DNA of 64,000 nucleotides from a virus, in the IMG/VR virus record IMGVR_UViG_3300032304_002285, positions 62,001 through 126,000 of that record; one strand, 5' to 3'. Below, in pieces: positions 7,047 to 11,880 of the stretch. Numbering within the stretch: position 1 is the first letter of the stretch; each line of letters opens with the position of its first letter. Under the pieces are notes generated by a model, which was not told the DNA's origin, made no database searches, and worked only from the letters and a program-made list of their open reading frames with translations. Made by a program: the position numbers and the translations under genes.

Positions 7047-7538
7047 ATGCCAACTTGCAAAAGCTGTGGAGATAGATTTCCTACTTGGATCAAGATAGAT
7101 GGAAAGCAGAGATGTTTAAACAATAGAAAGTTTTGTTTAAAATGTTCTCCATTTGGAAGGCACAATACTAGTCCAACTCTTCATGTAGGATGCGAAAAAC
7201 TTTGCAATAAATGTGGTGAAAAAGATCCCAGTAAGTTTTATGGCAATAAGAGGCATATTTGTGGGAAATGCCATGCCAAGTATACTACTGAAAGAGGAAA
7301 ACGTAAAAAACAATTTGTTTGTGAAAAGCTGGGTGGTAAGTGTGTCTCATGTGGATATGATAAATATGTAGGTTCTCTTGATATTCATCATAAAGATCCA
7401 GCAAAGAAGGATTCTAATTTTAGGTCTAAAAGAGGATGGTCTGAAGAAAGAATATTAAAGGAAATAGAAAATTGTATCTTGCTTTGTCGGAATTGTCATG
7501 CAGCTTTTCATGCTGGAGAGTTAGCAATCGGTGTGTAG
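7047..7538 (+). CDS. HNH endonuclease, second copy type
   Basis: The 163-residue protein has Cys pairs that look like zinc ribbons (CKSCGDRF, CLKCSPF, CNKCGEKD, CGKCHAKY). Its C-terminal HNH core is LDIHHKDPAKKDSNFRS, then a spacer, then ILLCRNCHAAFHAG, with the HH, central N and NCH residues present. It has its own AAAGGAG site. It is unlike the HNH protein at 6208 outside the catalytic core, so the two look like separate arrivals. Its stop codon lies inside the acceptor stem of tRNA-Pro, so gene and tRNA overlap by 10 bases. Confidence 0.85.
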   Translation: MPTCKSCGDRFPTWIKIDGKQRCLNNRKFCLKCSPFGRHNTSPTLHVGCEKLCNKCGEKDPSKFYGNKRHICGKCHAKYTTERGKRKKQFVCEKLGGKCVSCGYDKYVGSLDIHHKDPAKKDSNFRSKRGWSEERILKEIENCILLCRNCHAAFHAGELAIGV

Positions 7539-7607
7539 CGCAGTTTGGTTTAGCGCGTCTGCCTTGGGCGCAGAAGGTCGGGGGTTCAAATCCCTCCACA
7601 CCGACCA
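7529..7607 (+). tRNA. tRNA-Pro (TGG)
   Basis: Acceptor CGGTGTG/CACACCG, D stem GCGC/GCGC, anticodon stem TCTGC/GCAGA with loop CTTGGGC, T arm GGGGG-TTCAAAT-CCCTC, and encoded CCA. The first 10 bases overlap the end of the upstream HNH gene. Confidence 0.94.
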
Positions 7608-7614
7608 TTTTCAT

Positions 7615-7915
7615 GAGGTTTCCAACTTGTGGCTGATTTCATCTTTTGTTCGGGATGAAGGCACTTACAAGAGGAGAACTGTAAGGTCCCAAGTAGGGCA
7701 GGAAGGGTAAGGCTGGGTCAATGCGGGTAAGAGTTTTCCTAACCGCAGTAGCCCGATATCTGGTAAATTAAAACACTGAACAACCAGATATAAGAGTAAA
7801 ATCTCTTCAATGCGGTGATGAACTTGTTGATCAGAGTTCTGAGCATTGTGGCTGAACAACTCGACTTGTTTGAGATGGGTAGGAAAGGTGGTTCCTTTCT
7901 TCTAGTTGGAAACCT
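7615..7915 (+). ncRNA. Unclassified structured RNA, about 300 nt, closed by a 13-bp helix
   Basis: GAGGTTTCCAACT at 7615-7627 pairs perfectly with AGTTGGAAACCTC at 7903-7915. In between lie ATATCTGGT/ACCAGATAT, CAATGC/GCATTG with inner GAACT/AGTTC, CTTACA/TGTAAG, TTCATC/GATGAA, TGCGG/CCGCA, AAGAG/CTCTT and GAAAGG/CCTTTC. There is no coding frame with a ribosome site. It fills the gap between tRNA-Pro and tRNA-Arg and does not show the conserved core of RNase P RNA. The folded domain is seen directly; the class is unknown. Confidence 0.6.
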
Positions 7916-7924
7916 CTCTATTCT

Positions 7925-7996
7925 GCTCCCGTAGTCTAATGGATAGGCACTTGCCTCCTAAGCAAGTCTATGAGAGTTCGATTCTCTCCGGGAGTA
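7925..7996 (+). tRNA. tRNA-Arg (CCT)
   Basis: Acceptor GCTCCCG/CGGGAGT with a G-U closing pair, anticodon stem CTTGC/GCAAG with loop CTCCTAA, and T arm GAGAG-TTCGATT-CTCTC. No encoded CCA. It reads AGG, a codon used heavily by genes in this window. Confidence 0.93.
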
Positions 7997-8049
7997 CTTT
8001 TTGTCTTTTATATTTATGGTCTAATAGGGATAATATTTTAGGAGAGACC

Positions 8050-8526
8050 ATGAAAAAGAATTTGAAGATTGCTGGTGAGATATTAAAGCTTGCTAAGGGT
8101 TTGGTGGGAATGACCAAACAAGAGGCAGATAAAGTCGCTTTTGTCATGAGGGAGTTTCCTAATCATAATAAAGTGAATGATAAGGTTAGGAAGGAAGTAA
8201 AGAAGTATAAGTTTTTAACCTTGGATAACATTAAGAAGTTTGGTCAATCTGCTTCTTTTATGAGAGGCATTGATGATTGGATAGATTATGTGATTTCGCA
8301 AGGTATGGAAAACGTTTATTCAACTAGCGGTTTTGATTATGAAGATGACAAGGATGTTCTCAATGCAATGAAGCATTATGAAGACATGGATTCTGAATTG
8401 TACAAAAAATCCAGAGATGTTTTAGAGGAAAGAGCGACAGATTTGGCTATAAATTCTGTAATGGAAGCACTCTATCAAGAGATTTCTTCTATTGAAAAGG
8501 CCATAGATAGGTCCAAAAAGTTATAA
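8050..8526 (+). CDS. Hypothetical helical protein with N-terminal tag helix
   Basis: The ATG at 8050 has an AGGAGAG site. An open frame reaching back to 7906 only reads through the Arg tRNA and is not used. The 158-residue product starts MKKNLKIAGEILKLAKGLVG, one of the clearest copies of the recurrent amphipathic helix. The rest is predicted mostly helical and charged, with no Cys and no known motif. It sits alone between two tRNA genes, with a possible -10 box (GATAAT) in GGGATAATATT about 15 bases before its ribosome site. Confidence 0.75.
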   Translation: MKKNLKIAGEILKLAKGLVGMTKQEADKVAFVMREFPNHNKVNDKVRKEVKKYKFLTLDNIKKFGQSASFMRGIDDWIDYVISQGMENVYSTSGFDYEDDKDVLNAMKHYEDMDSELYKKSRDVLEERATDLAINSVMEALYQEISSIEKAIDRSKKL

Positions 8527-8532
8527 TTAGTT

Positions 8533-8606
8533 GCGGGTTTAGCATAGTGGTAATGTGCCACCTTGCCAAGATGGTTACGCGGGTTCGACTCCCGCCATCT
8601 GCTCCA
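8533..8606 (+). tRNA. tRNA-Gly (GCC)
   Basis: Acceptor GCGGGTT/CATCTGC holds two G-U pairs and a mismatch at 7-66. Anticodon stem CCACC/GATGG has one C-A mismatch, with loop TTGCCAA. T arm GCGGG-TTCGACT-CCCGC is perfect and CCA is encoded. It starts 6 bases after the preceding stop codon. Confidence 0.85.
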
Positions 8607-8616
8607 AGGTTTTTAT

Positions 8617-8694
8617 TCTCCGGTAGCTCAATTGGCCAGAAGCACTTCACTCTTAATGAAGGGGTTGGGGGTTCAAGTCCCTCCCGGAGAACCA
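8617..8694 (+). tRNA. tRNA-Lys (CTT)
   Basis: Acceptor TCTCCGG/CCGGAGA, anticodon stem CTTCA/TGAAG with loop CTCTTAA, T arm GGGGG-TTCAAGT-CCCTC, and encoded CCA. The D arm has an extra A compared with usual spacing. Confidence 0.9.
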
Positions 8695-8708
8695 ATTTTT
8701 GTTTGTAT

Positions 8709-8785
8709 GCTCTGGTAGCTCAATTGGTTAGAGCACCAGCCTTTTAAGTTGGTTATTGGGAGTTCGAGTCTCCCCCAGAGCACCA
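8709..8785 (+). tRNA. tRNA-Lys (TTT)
   Basis: Acceptor GCTCTGG/CCAGAGC, D stem GCTC/GAGC, anticodon stem CCAGC/GTTGG with loop CTTTTAA, T arm GGGAG-TTCGAGT-CTCCC, and encoded CCA. Confidence 0.94.
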
Positions 8786-8792
8786 ATTTTAT

Positions 8793-8866
8793 TCCCTCGT
8801 GGTGTAATGGTAGCACGAAACACTGTTAATGTTTCTGTCTTGGTTCAAATCCAGGCGAGGGAGCCA
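8793..8866 (+). tRNA. tRNA-Asn (GTT)
   Basis: Acceptor TCCCTCG/CGAGGGA, D stem GGTG/GCAC, anticodon stem AAACA/TGTTT with loop CTGTTAA, T arm CTTGG-TTCAAAT-CCAGG, and encoded CCA. Confidence 0.94.
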
Positions 8867-8874
8867 AATACCTA

Positions 8875-9007
8875 CATGCTCAATTGCCAGTCTGACGCAT
8901 GAGGTTTTAATGACTGGCTAAAGTCTGGGTGTATTAGGAAACTTACGGTGATGGAACCCAGAACAGAGGGTAAAGCCTCTGCCAAAACTTCAAATAAAAG
9001 GTTTTGG
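8875..9007 (+). ncRNA. Unclassified structured RNA with pseudoknot potential
   Basis: CATGC (8875-8879) pairs with GCATG (8897-8901), and GCCAGTC (8886-8892) with GACTGGC (8912-8918). The two helices interleave, as in an H-type pseudoknot. Three further hairpins follow: TCTGGGT/ACCCAGA, CAGAGG/CCTCTG and CCAAAAC/GTTTTGG. It lies between tRNA-Asn and tRNA-His with no coding frame. Confidence 0.5.
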
Positions 9008-9034
9008 TAAACCGTTTTAGAGATTTCTATGGAT

Positions 9035-9110
9035 GGTGGTTTTGTTGTAAAGGAAGCATGGATGGTTGTGAACCATCAGGTGTAGGGTTCAAGTCCCACA
9101 TTCCACCCCA
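9035..9110 (+). tRNA. tRNA-His (GTG)
   Basis: Anticodon stem GATGG/CCATC surrounds the loop TTGTGAA. The acceptor has the extra 5' G (position -1, base 9035) opposite C73, as expected for histidine tRNA, and CCA is encoded. Acceptor pairs 5-68 and 6-67 are T-T mismatches, and the T stem has a bulged A. It is more diverged than its neighbours. Confidence 0.8.
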
Positions 9111-9130
9111 AGTTTTTAGCGTAGGTGTTT

Positions 9131-9207
9131 GGGGGTATAGCTCAATTGGCCAGAGCATCGGTTTGTCACGCCGAAGGTTGCGGGTTCGATTCCCGCTACT
9201 CCCGCCA
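9131..9207 (+). tRNA. tRNA-Asp (GTC)
   Basis: Acceptor GGGGGTA/TACTCCC, D stem GCTC/GAGC, anticodon stem TCGGT/GCCGA with loop TTGTCAC, T arm GCGGG-TTCGATT-CCCGC, and G73-CCA. Confidence 0.94.
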
Positions 9208-9216
9208 GTTTTATAA

Positions 9217-9293
9217 GGGATTGTAGCTCAATTGGATAGAGCATCTGATTACGAATCAGAAGGTTGGGAGTTCAACTCTCCCCATTCCCACCA
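9217..9293 (+). tRNA. tRNA-Arg (ACG)
   Basis: Acceptor GGGATTG/CATTCCC has one T-T mismatch. Anticodon stem TCTGA/TCAGA has loop TTACGAA, the T arm is GGGAG-TTCAACT-CTCCC, and CCA is encoded. A34 would need conversion to inosine by host TadA to read CGC. Confidence 0.93.
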
Positions 9294-9298
9294 GATTT

Positions 9299-9370
9299 GT
9301 CCCGTTCGATCAATGGTAAGGTCATTAGGTTCTCAGCCTAGGGATAGCGGTTCGACTCCGCTACGGGATA
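9299..9370 (+). tRNA. tRNA-Glu (CTC)
   Basis: Acceptor GTCCCGT/ACGGGAT, D stem GATC/GGTC, anticodon stem TTAGG/CCTAG with loop TTCTCAG, and T arm AGCGG-TTCGACT-CCGCT. No encoded CCA. Confidence 0.9.
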
Positions 9371-9386
9371 CTTTAAGAAGGGATTT

Positions 9387-9460
9387 GACCCGTTGGAGGA
9401 AATGGATAACTCACTTGGTTTTCATCCAAGAGATTAGCGGTTCAACCCCGCTACGGGTCA
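9387..9460 (+). tRNA. tRNA-Glu (TTC)
   Basis: Acceptor GACCCGT/ACGGGTC, anticodon stem CTTGG/CCAAG with loop TTTTCAT, and T arm AGCGG-TTCAACC-CCGCT. No encoded CCA. Its 3' half is almost the same as the adjacent Glu(CTC) tRNA, which suggests tandem duplication. Confidence 0.9.
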
Positions 9461-9468
9461 CTTTAACG

Positions 9469-9720
9469 CCACTAAGGGACTAGGTTGCAAGTAGTCCAGA
9501 GTGGAAATCATCCAGGATCTTGGATAATCTCTTTACATAGGGATTATAGAAGAGAATGGGTGTAGTCGGAACTTGTGGGCAGGAAAGTTGGGCATACTCT
9601 TCGCCATCCGACTCTAAATAATTCACGTAATGTCACGAAAGCAGGGTACGGCTGTATAGCCCGATGGAGATTGTCCTGCTTGCTGGAGGGTGATGGTCCT
9701 AGCCCCTCCAATTTTTTTCA
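9469..9720 (+). ncRNA. Unclassified structured RNA ending in a terminator
   Basis: An extended hairpin CCACT-GGACTA / TAGTCC-AGTGG opens the element. ATAATC/GATTAT follows. GAAGAG (9549) pairs with CTCTTC (9597) while AGTCGG (9564) pairs with CCGACT (9608), an interleaved, pseudoknot-like pattern. AGCAGG/CCTGCT encloses GGCT-GTAT-AGCC, and a terminator ends the run. There is no plausible coding frame. It lies after tRNA-Glu and before a promoter. No known class is recognised. Confidence 0.5.
9685..9718 (+). terminator. Rho-independent terminator inside the tRNA island
   Basis: GGAGGG pairs with CCCCTCC (one base extra on the 3' side) over a 12-base loop and is followed by AATTTTTTT. A new promoter starts 20 bases later. 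Confidence 0.75.
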
Positions 9721-9736
9721 AAACTTTTTTAGGATC

Positions 9737-9769
9737 TTTGGATTTAGAAGTAGTTCTGGGTGATATAAT
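9737..9769 (+). promoter_or_regulatory. Promoter, TTTGGA-type, variant
   Basis: TTTGGA at 9737 and GGGTGATATAAT ending at 9769. The spacer is 18 bases to TGATAT or 21 to the better TATAAT. It follows a terminator and precedes the gene at 9806. Confidence 0.55.
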
Positions 9770-9805
9770 GATGTAAAGAGAACGTAGTGAGAAGGGGATT
9801 CGAGA

Positions 9806-10084
9806 ATGAGTGAAAGTGTTGAAGATCTGAAGCGTCAGGTTGCCCAGTGGAAATCGGTTGCGGCTTATCTGGCTGAGTGTCATGCTGCTTCTGCTGAGAC
9901 TGTTGCTGAGCAGAAGAAGTCTTCCAAGTATGAGAAGAAGCGCCATGCTGAGATTTGCAAGAAGGCGGCTATGATGTTGAAGCATGGGGATCTTGTTGGG
10001 GTAGTTGATCGGAGGTATGCCAAAGAAGGTTTCATTGAAGTGATTGAGCGTTGTGAGTTGGCGAAGGTTGAGTGTGAGAAGTAA
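9806..10084 (+). CDS. Small coiled-coil-like protein (92 aa)
   Basis: The gene has its own promoter-like sequence and a GAAGGGG ribosome site, and ends 11 bases before tRNA-Gly. The product is almost entirely helical and charged (DLKRQVAQWKSVAAYLAE, then EQKKSSKYEKKRHAEICK) and has four Cys residues spread along the chain. No family is recognised. Its placement inside the tRNA island could mean a role in RNA handling, but nothing in the sequence shows this. Confidence 0.7.
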   Translation: MSESVEDLKRQVAQWKSVAAYLAECHAASAETVAEQKKSSKYEKKRHAEICKKAAMMLKHGDLVGVVDRRYAKEGFIEVIERCELAKVECEK

Positions 10085-10095
10085 GTTTTGATAGT

Positions 10096-10169
10096 GCAGG
10101 TATCGTATAGTGGCAATACCCTAGTTTTCCAAACTAGCGCGGTGGGTTCGATTCCCACTACCTGCTCCA
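10096..10169 (+). tRNA. tRNA-Gly (TCC)
   Basis: Acceptor GCAGGTA/TACCTGC, D stem GTAT/ATAC, anticodon stem CTAGT/ACTAG with loop TTTCCAA, T arm GTGGG-TTCGATT-CCCAC, and encoded CCA. Confidence 0.94.
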
Positions 10170-10181
10170 AAGGTTTAAGAT

Positions 10182-10328
10182 TGGTCGGCAAGGTTTGGAT
10201 GTTCTGTGAAAGCTGACACTTGACTGTTATCAGATAGGATCGCAACCTGTTTGAGTCAAGATGCCTGGGGAACAGGCTTCAGGCGGAACGCAAGAATATC
10301 ACGGGTTCAAATCCCGTCCGATCAACCA
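10182..10328 (+). ncRNA. tRNA-like RNA of 147 nt with a large internal domain
   Basis: The 3' end is a normal tRNA end: T arm ACGGG-TTCAAAT-CCCGT, then CCGATCA-A-CCA. The acceptor pairs with TGGTCGG at 10182-10188, 130 bases upstream. The interior has no ordinary anticodon arm; instead CTTGACT/AGTCAAG and GCCTG/CAGGC helices are seen. After the 5' acceptor comes CAAGGTTTGGAT, similar to CATGGTTTCGAT of the nearby tmRNA. It could be a tRNA with an insertion or a tmRNA-like molecule without an evident tag frame. Confidence 0.5.
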
Positions 10329-10350
10329 ATTTTGAGGTCTTAATCGTACG

Positions 10351-10419
10351 GTGTTGAGCAGAACACAGAGGCGATGAATCCCATAGAACTGCTAATTCTA
10401 TGATGGGAAAGACTTCATC
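10351..10419 (+). ncRNA. Hairpin pair between tRNA-like element and tRNA-Val
   Basis: GTGTT/AACAC forms a small hairpin. GATGAA/TTCATC then encloses CCCATAGAA / TTCTATG-A-TGGG around the seven-base loop CTGCTAA. The loop looks like an anticodon loop reading GCT (Ser), but no D or T arm is present. Confidence 0.35.
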
Positions 10420-10440
10420 TAAGTTTTGAGTAAGAGGTTA

Positions 10441-10460
10441 GTTCTTTAAAAATTGAATAG
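10441..10460 (+). promoter_or_regulatory. boxA-like antitermination element, copy 3
   Basis: GTTCTTTAAAAATTGAATAG, 6 bases before tRNA-Val, is the copy closest to a bacterial rRNA boxA (GCTCTTTAAAAA). Confidence 0.65.
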
Positions 10461-10466
10461 TTCTGT

Positions 10467-10543
10467 GGGCAGTTAGCTCAGTTGGTTAGAGCATTTGGTC
10501 TACACCCAAAATGTCGGGGGTTCGAATCCCTCACTGCCTACCA
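10467..10543 (+). tRNA. tRNA-Val (TAC) with C33
   Basis: Acceptor GGGCAGT/ACTGCCT, D stem GCTC/GAGC, anticodon stem TTTGG/CCAAA with loop TCTACAC, T arm GGGGG-TTCGAAT-CCCTC, and encoded CCA. Position 33 is C instead of the almost universal T. Confidence 0.88.
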
Positions 10544-10554
10544 TTTTAAGTATT

Positions 10555-10639
10555 GGCCGGGTGGCGAAAAGGCAGACGCAACAGACTTAAAATCTGTCGG
10601 ATTTTATCCGTACGGGTTCAAATCCCGTCCCGGCTACCA
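10555..10639 (+). tRNA. tRNA-Leu (TAA)
   Basis: A class II tRNA with a long variable arm (CGGAT/ATCCG). Acceptor GGCCGGG/CCCGGCT, anticodon stem ACAGA/TCTGT with loop CTTAAAA, T arm ACGGG-TTCAAAT-CCCGT, and encoded CCA. It reads TTA, the commonest Leu codon in the first 4 kb. Confidence 0.95.
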
Positions 10640-10643
10640 ATTT

Positions 10644-10860
10644 CAAATAAGTGGTCCCTGCTTGATCGTCCCAGTGATAAAAGCAAAGATCATTAAAAAT
10701 TGCTGCCACTTATTTGAGAACTTTTCGGCTTTCTTGTAAAGCCGATGGTGGAGGCGGTTAGGGAAACCTAATTGCCCTAGCGACACATGCTGGACTAGTG
10801 AGGCTGTAGTCTCATGAAACAAGTTGTGTGGCTTTCCGGTAAGAAGTAACCGGGCTTTCG
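10644..10860 (+). ncRNA. Unclassified structured RNA upstream of tmRNA
   Basis: A perfect 11-bp helix CAAATAAGTGG (10644-10654) / CCACTTATTTG (10706-10716) closes a domain with an inner TGATC/GATCA helix. It is followed by hairpins CGGCTTT/AAAGCCG, TTAGG-GAAA-CCTAA and CCGG-TAAGAAGTAA-CCGG. There is no coding frame. It fills the space between tRNA-Leu and the tmRNA and could be a separate RNA or a 5' leader removed during maturation. Confidence 0.5.
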
Positions 10861-10867
10861 TTCAATT

Positions 10868-11271
10868 GGGCCTGACATGGTTTCGATCAAGTGAATGAGG
10901 GTTAGGATTGCATGCAGAGGATGATCGTTGGCCTCTTAAAACTTCGATCAAGTAAGTAACTGCGGAAACTCTTGAGTTCCCCGCTATGCCCATTGCTGCC
11001 TGATCTAGGGTAGTAAAGGGTATGGTCTAAGCCATCAGCAAAGTCTATAAGGCTGATGGGGTTGTCTTAATGATTCGCTCTTGAGACACACAGAATGATA
11101 GGCTGGCTTCAAGGTGATGCCGGATAGCTAAGAAGCGAGAGTTCTGACGGCTGGATGCGCTTAACCTGCTGTGAGGGGAAAAGGCATTGAGAAAAACAAA
11201 TCACAGACAAGCATGTAGAGTCTTGCCGGAAAGCATTTGAGACCGGGGTTCGACTCCCCGCAGGTCCACCA
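10868..11271 (+). ncRNA. ssrA: Transfer-messenger RNA (tmRNA)
   Basis: The 404-nt gene has a tRNA-like end: 5' GGGCCTG pairs with 3' CAGGTCC before A-CCA, including the G3-U70 pair that makes it an alanine acceptor. T arm CGGGG-TTCGACT-CCCCG is perfect. Conserved tmRNA segments are visible: GGTTTCGAT near the 5' end, GTTGGCCTCTTAAAA before the tag, and AGACAAGCATGTAG before the 3' domain. The tag frame at 10962-11003 encodes AETLEFPAMPIAA then TGA, ending in the hydrophobic-Ala-Ala signal for ClpXP-type proteolysis. A later helix CCATCAGC/GCTGATGG fits the pseudoknot region. tmRNA with SmpB rescues stalled ribosomes. A terminator follows. Confidence 0.95.
10962..11003 (+). other. tmRNA tag-peptide reading frame
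   Basis: The resume codon is GCG after AGTAAGTAACT. The 13 codons give AETLEFPAMPIAA and end at TGA. With the alanine carried by tmRNA, the expected tag is A-AETLEFPAMPIAA. Confidence 0.85.
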
Positions 11272-11279
11272 CAAACATA

Positions 11280-11319
11280 GGGATATCAAGGAGTTACGGC
11301 TTCTTGGTATCCCTTTTTT
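11280..11319 (+). terminator. Rho-independent terminator after tmRNA
   Basis: An 11-bp stem GGGATATCAAG / CTTGGTATCCC with one G-U pair, followed by TTTTTT, closes the RNA island. Confidence 0.9.
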
Positions 11320-11343
11320 ATTTCCCAGGAATTCTTTAAATGT

Positions 11344-11372
11344 TTTGGATTTTCGAGATTGTTGGGTAATAC
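11344..11372 (+). promoter_or_regulatory. Promoter, TTTGGA-17-TAATAC type
   Basis: TTTGGA, a 17-base spacer ending GGG, then TAATAC followed by AT. Same design as the copies at 11804 and 13116. It lies 50 bases before the gene at 11422. Confidence 0.75.
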
Positions 11373-11421
11373 ATGGATGAAAAAATAATTTACTGTAAGA
11401 ATTTGTGGAGGGTTATTAGGG

Positions 11422-11778
11422 ATGATTACTGCCAAAATTAAATCTGAAGATCAAGAAGTTTATATTGGTTGTTACTATGAAATGCCTGATGGAAAGATTG
11501 CTTGTCTTACTTGTTGGAACGGGATAAAGAAGACTTTTAGTTTTTATTGTGATGATGGGCTTGGCCTTCAGGAATCGCCATGTGAAGAATTGAAGAAGTG
11601 GGTTTTGTGTCGAGACTTGAATGATTTTCCTAATAGCAGTGATCCAAGGTTGCCTTATGTCTTTGATCTTTTTTGGGATCTAAAGAGGGTTTCTGAGCTT
11701 CGGTATGGGTTGGAACATGGTCATGAGGATTCTGATTTAATAAGGGATGAAATGGTTCGGTGGGGGATTTCTCTTTAG
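11422..11778 (+). CDS. Hypothetical protein (118 aa)
   Basis: The gene is monocistronic between two promoters of the TTTGGA type. A GGAGG lies 10 bases before the ATG. The product has a beta-rich N-terminal half (EVYIGCYYEMPDGKIACL) and an acidic helical C-terminal half, with five Cys residues. No family is recognised. The shared promoter type ties its expression to the L12-like genes that follow. Confidence 0.7.
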   Translation: MITAKIKSEDQEVYIGCYYEMPDGKIACLTCWNGIKKTFSFYCDDGLGLQESPCEELKKWVLCRDLNDFPNSSDPRLPYVFDLFWDLKRVSELRYGLEHGHEDSDLIRDEMVRWGISL

Positions 11779-11803
11779 TTTTTTCAAAGAATTAGAAAAA
11801 CGC

Positions 11804-11832
11804 TTTGGATTTTGATTGCTTGATGGTAATAC
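11804..11832 (+). promoter_or_regulatory. Promoter, TTTGGA-17-TAATAC type
   Basis: TTTGGA at 11804, a 17-base spacer ending ATGG, then TAATAC-AT. It drives the first L12-like gene at 11881. Confidence 0.75.
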
Positions 11833-11880
11833 ATTGTTGTCGATAAGAGATTGAGTTAATCACGATAGGAGATTGGCAAA

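Noticed and set aside
7615-7915. RNase P RNA in the 300-nt structured region
   Set aside because: The conserved GAGGAAAGTCC and ACAGAA core elements are not found.
7906-8049. N-terminal extension of the gene at 8050
   Set aside because: The extension reads through tRNA-Arg; the ATG at 8050 has the ribosome site and the tag helix.
8483-9700. Several short frames overlapping tRNA genes on both strands
   Set aside because: They follow tRNA sequence, lack ribosome sites and contain repeated tRNA-derived peptides.
10182-10328. Group I intron in a tRNA
   Set aside because: The extra sequence is only about 70 bases more than a normal tRNA, too short for a group I ribozyme, and no anticodon halves can be joined.
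10373-10419. Complete tRNA-Ser(GCT)
   Set aside because: Only the anticodon-like hairpin exists; D arm, T arm and acceptor are missing.
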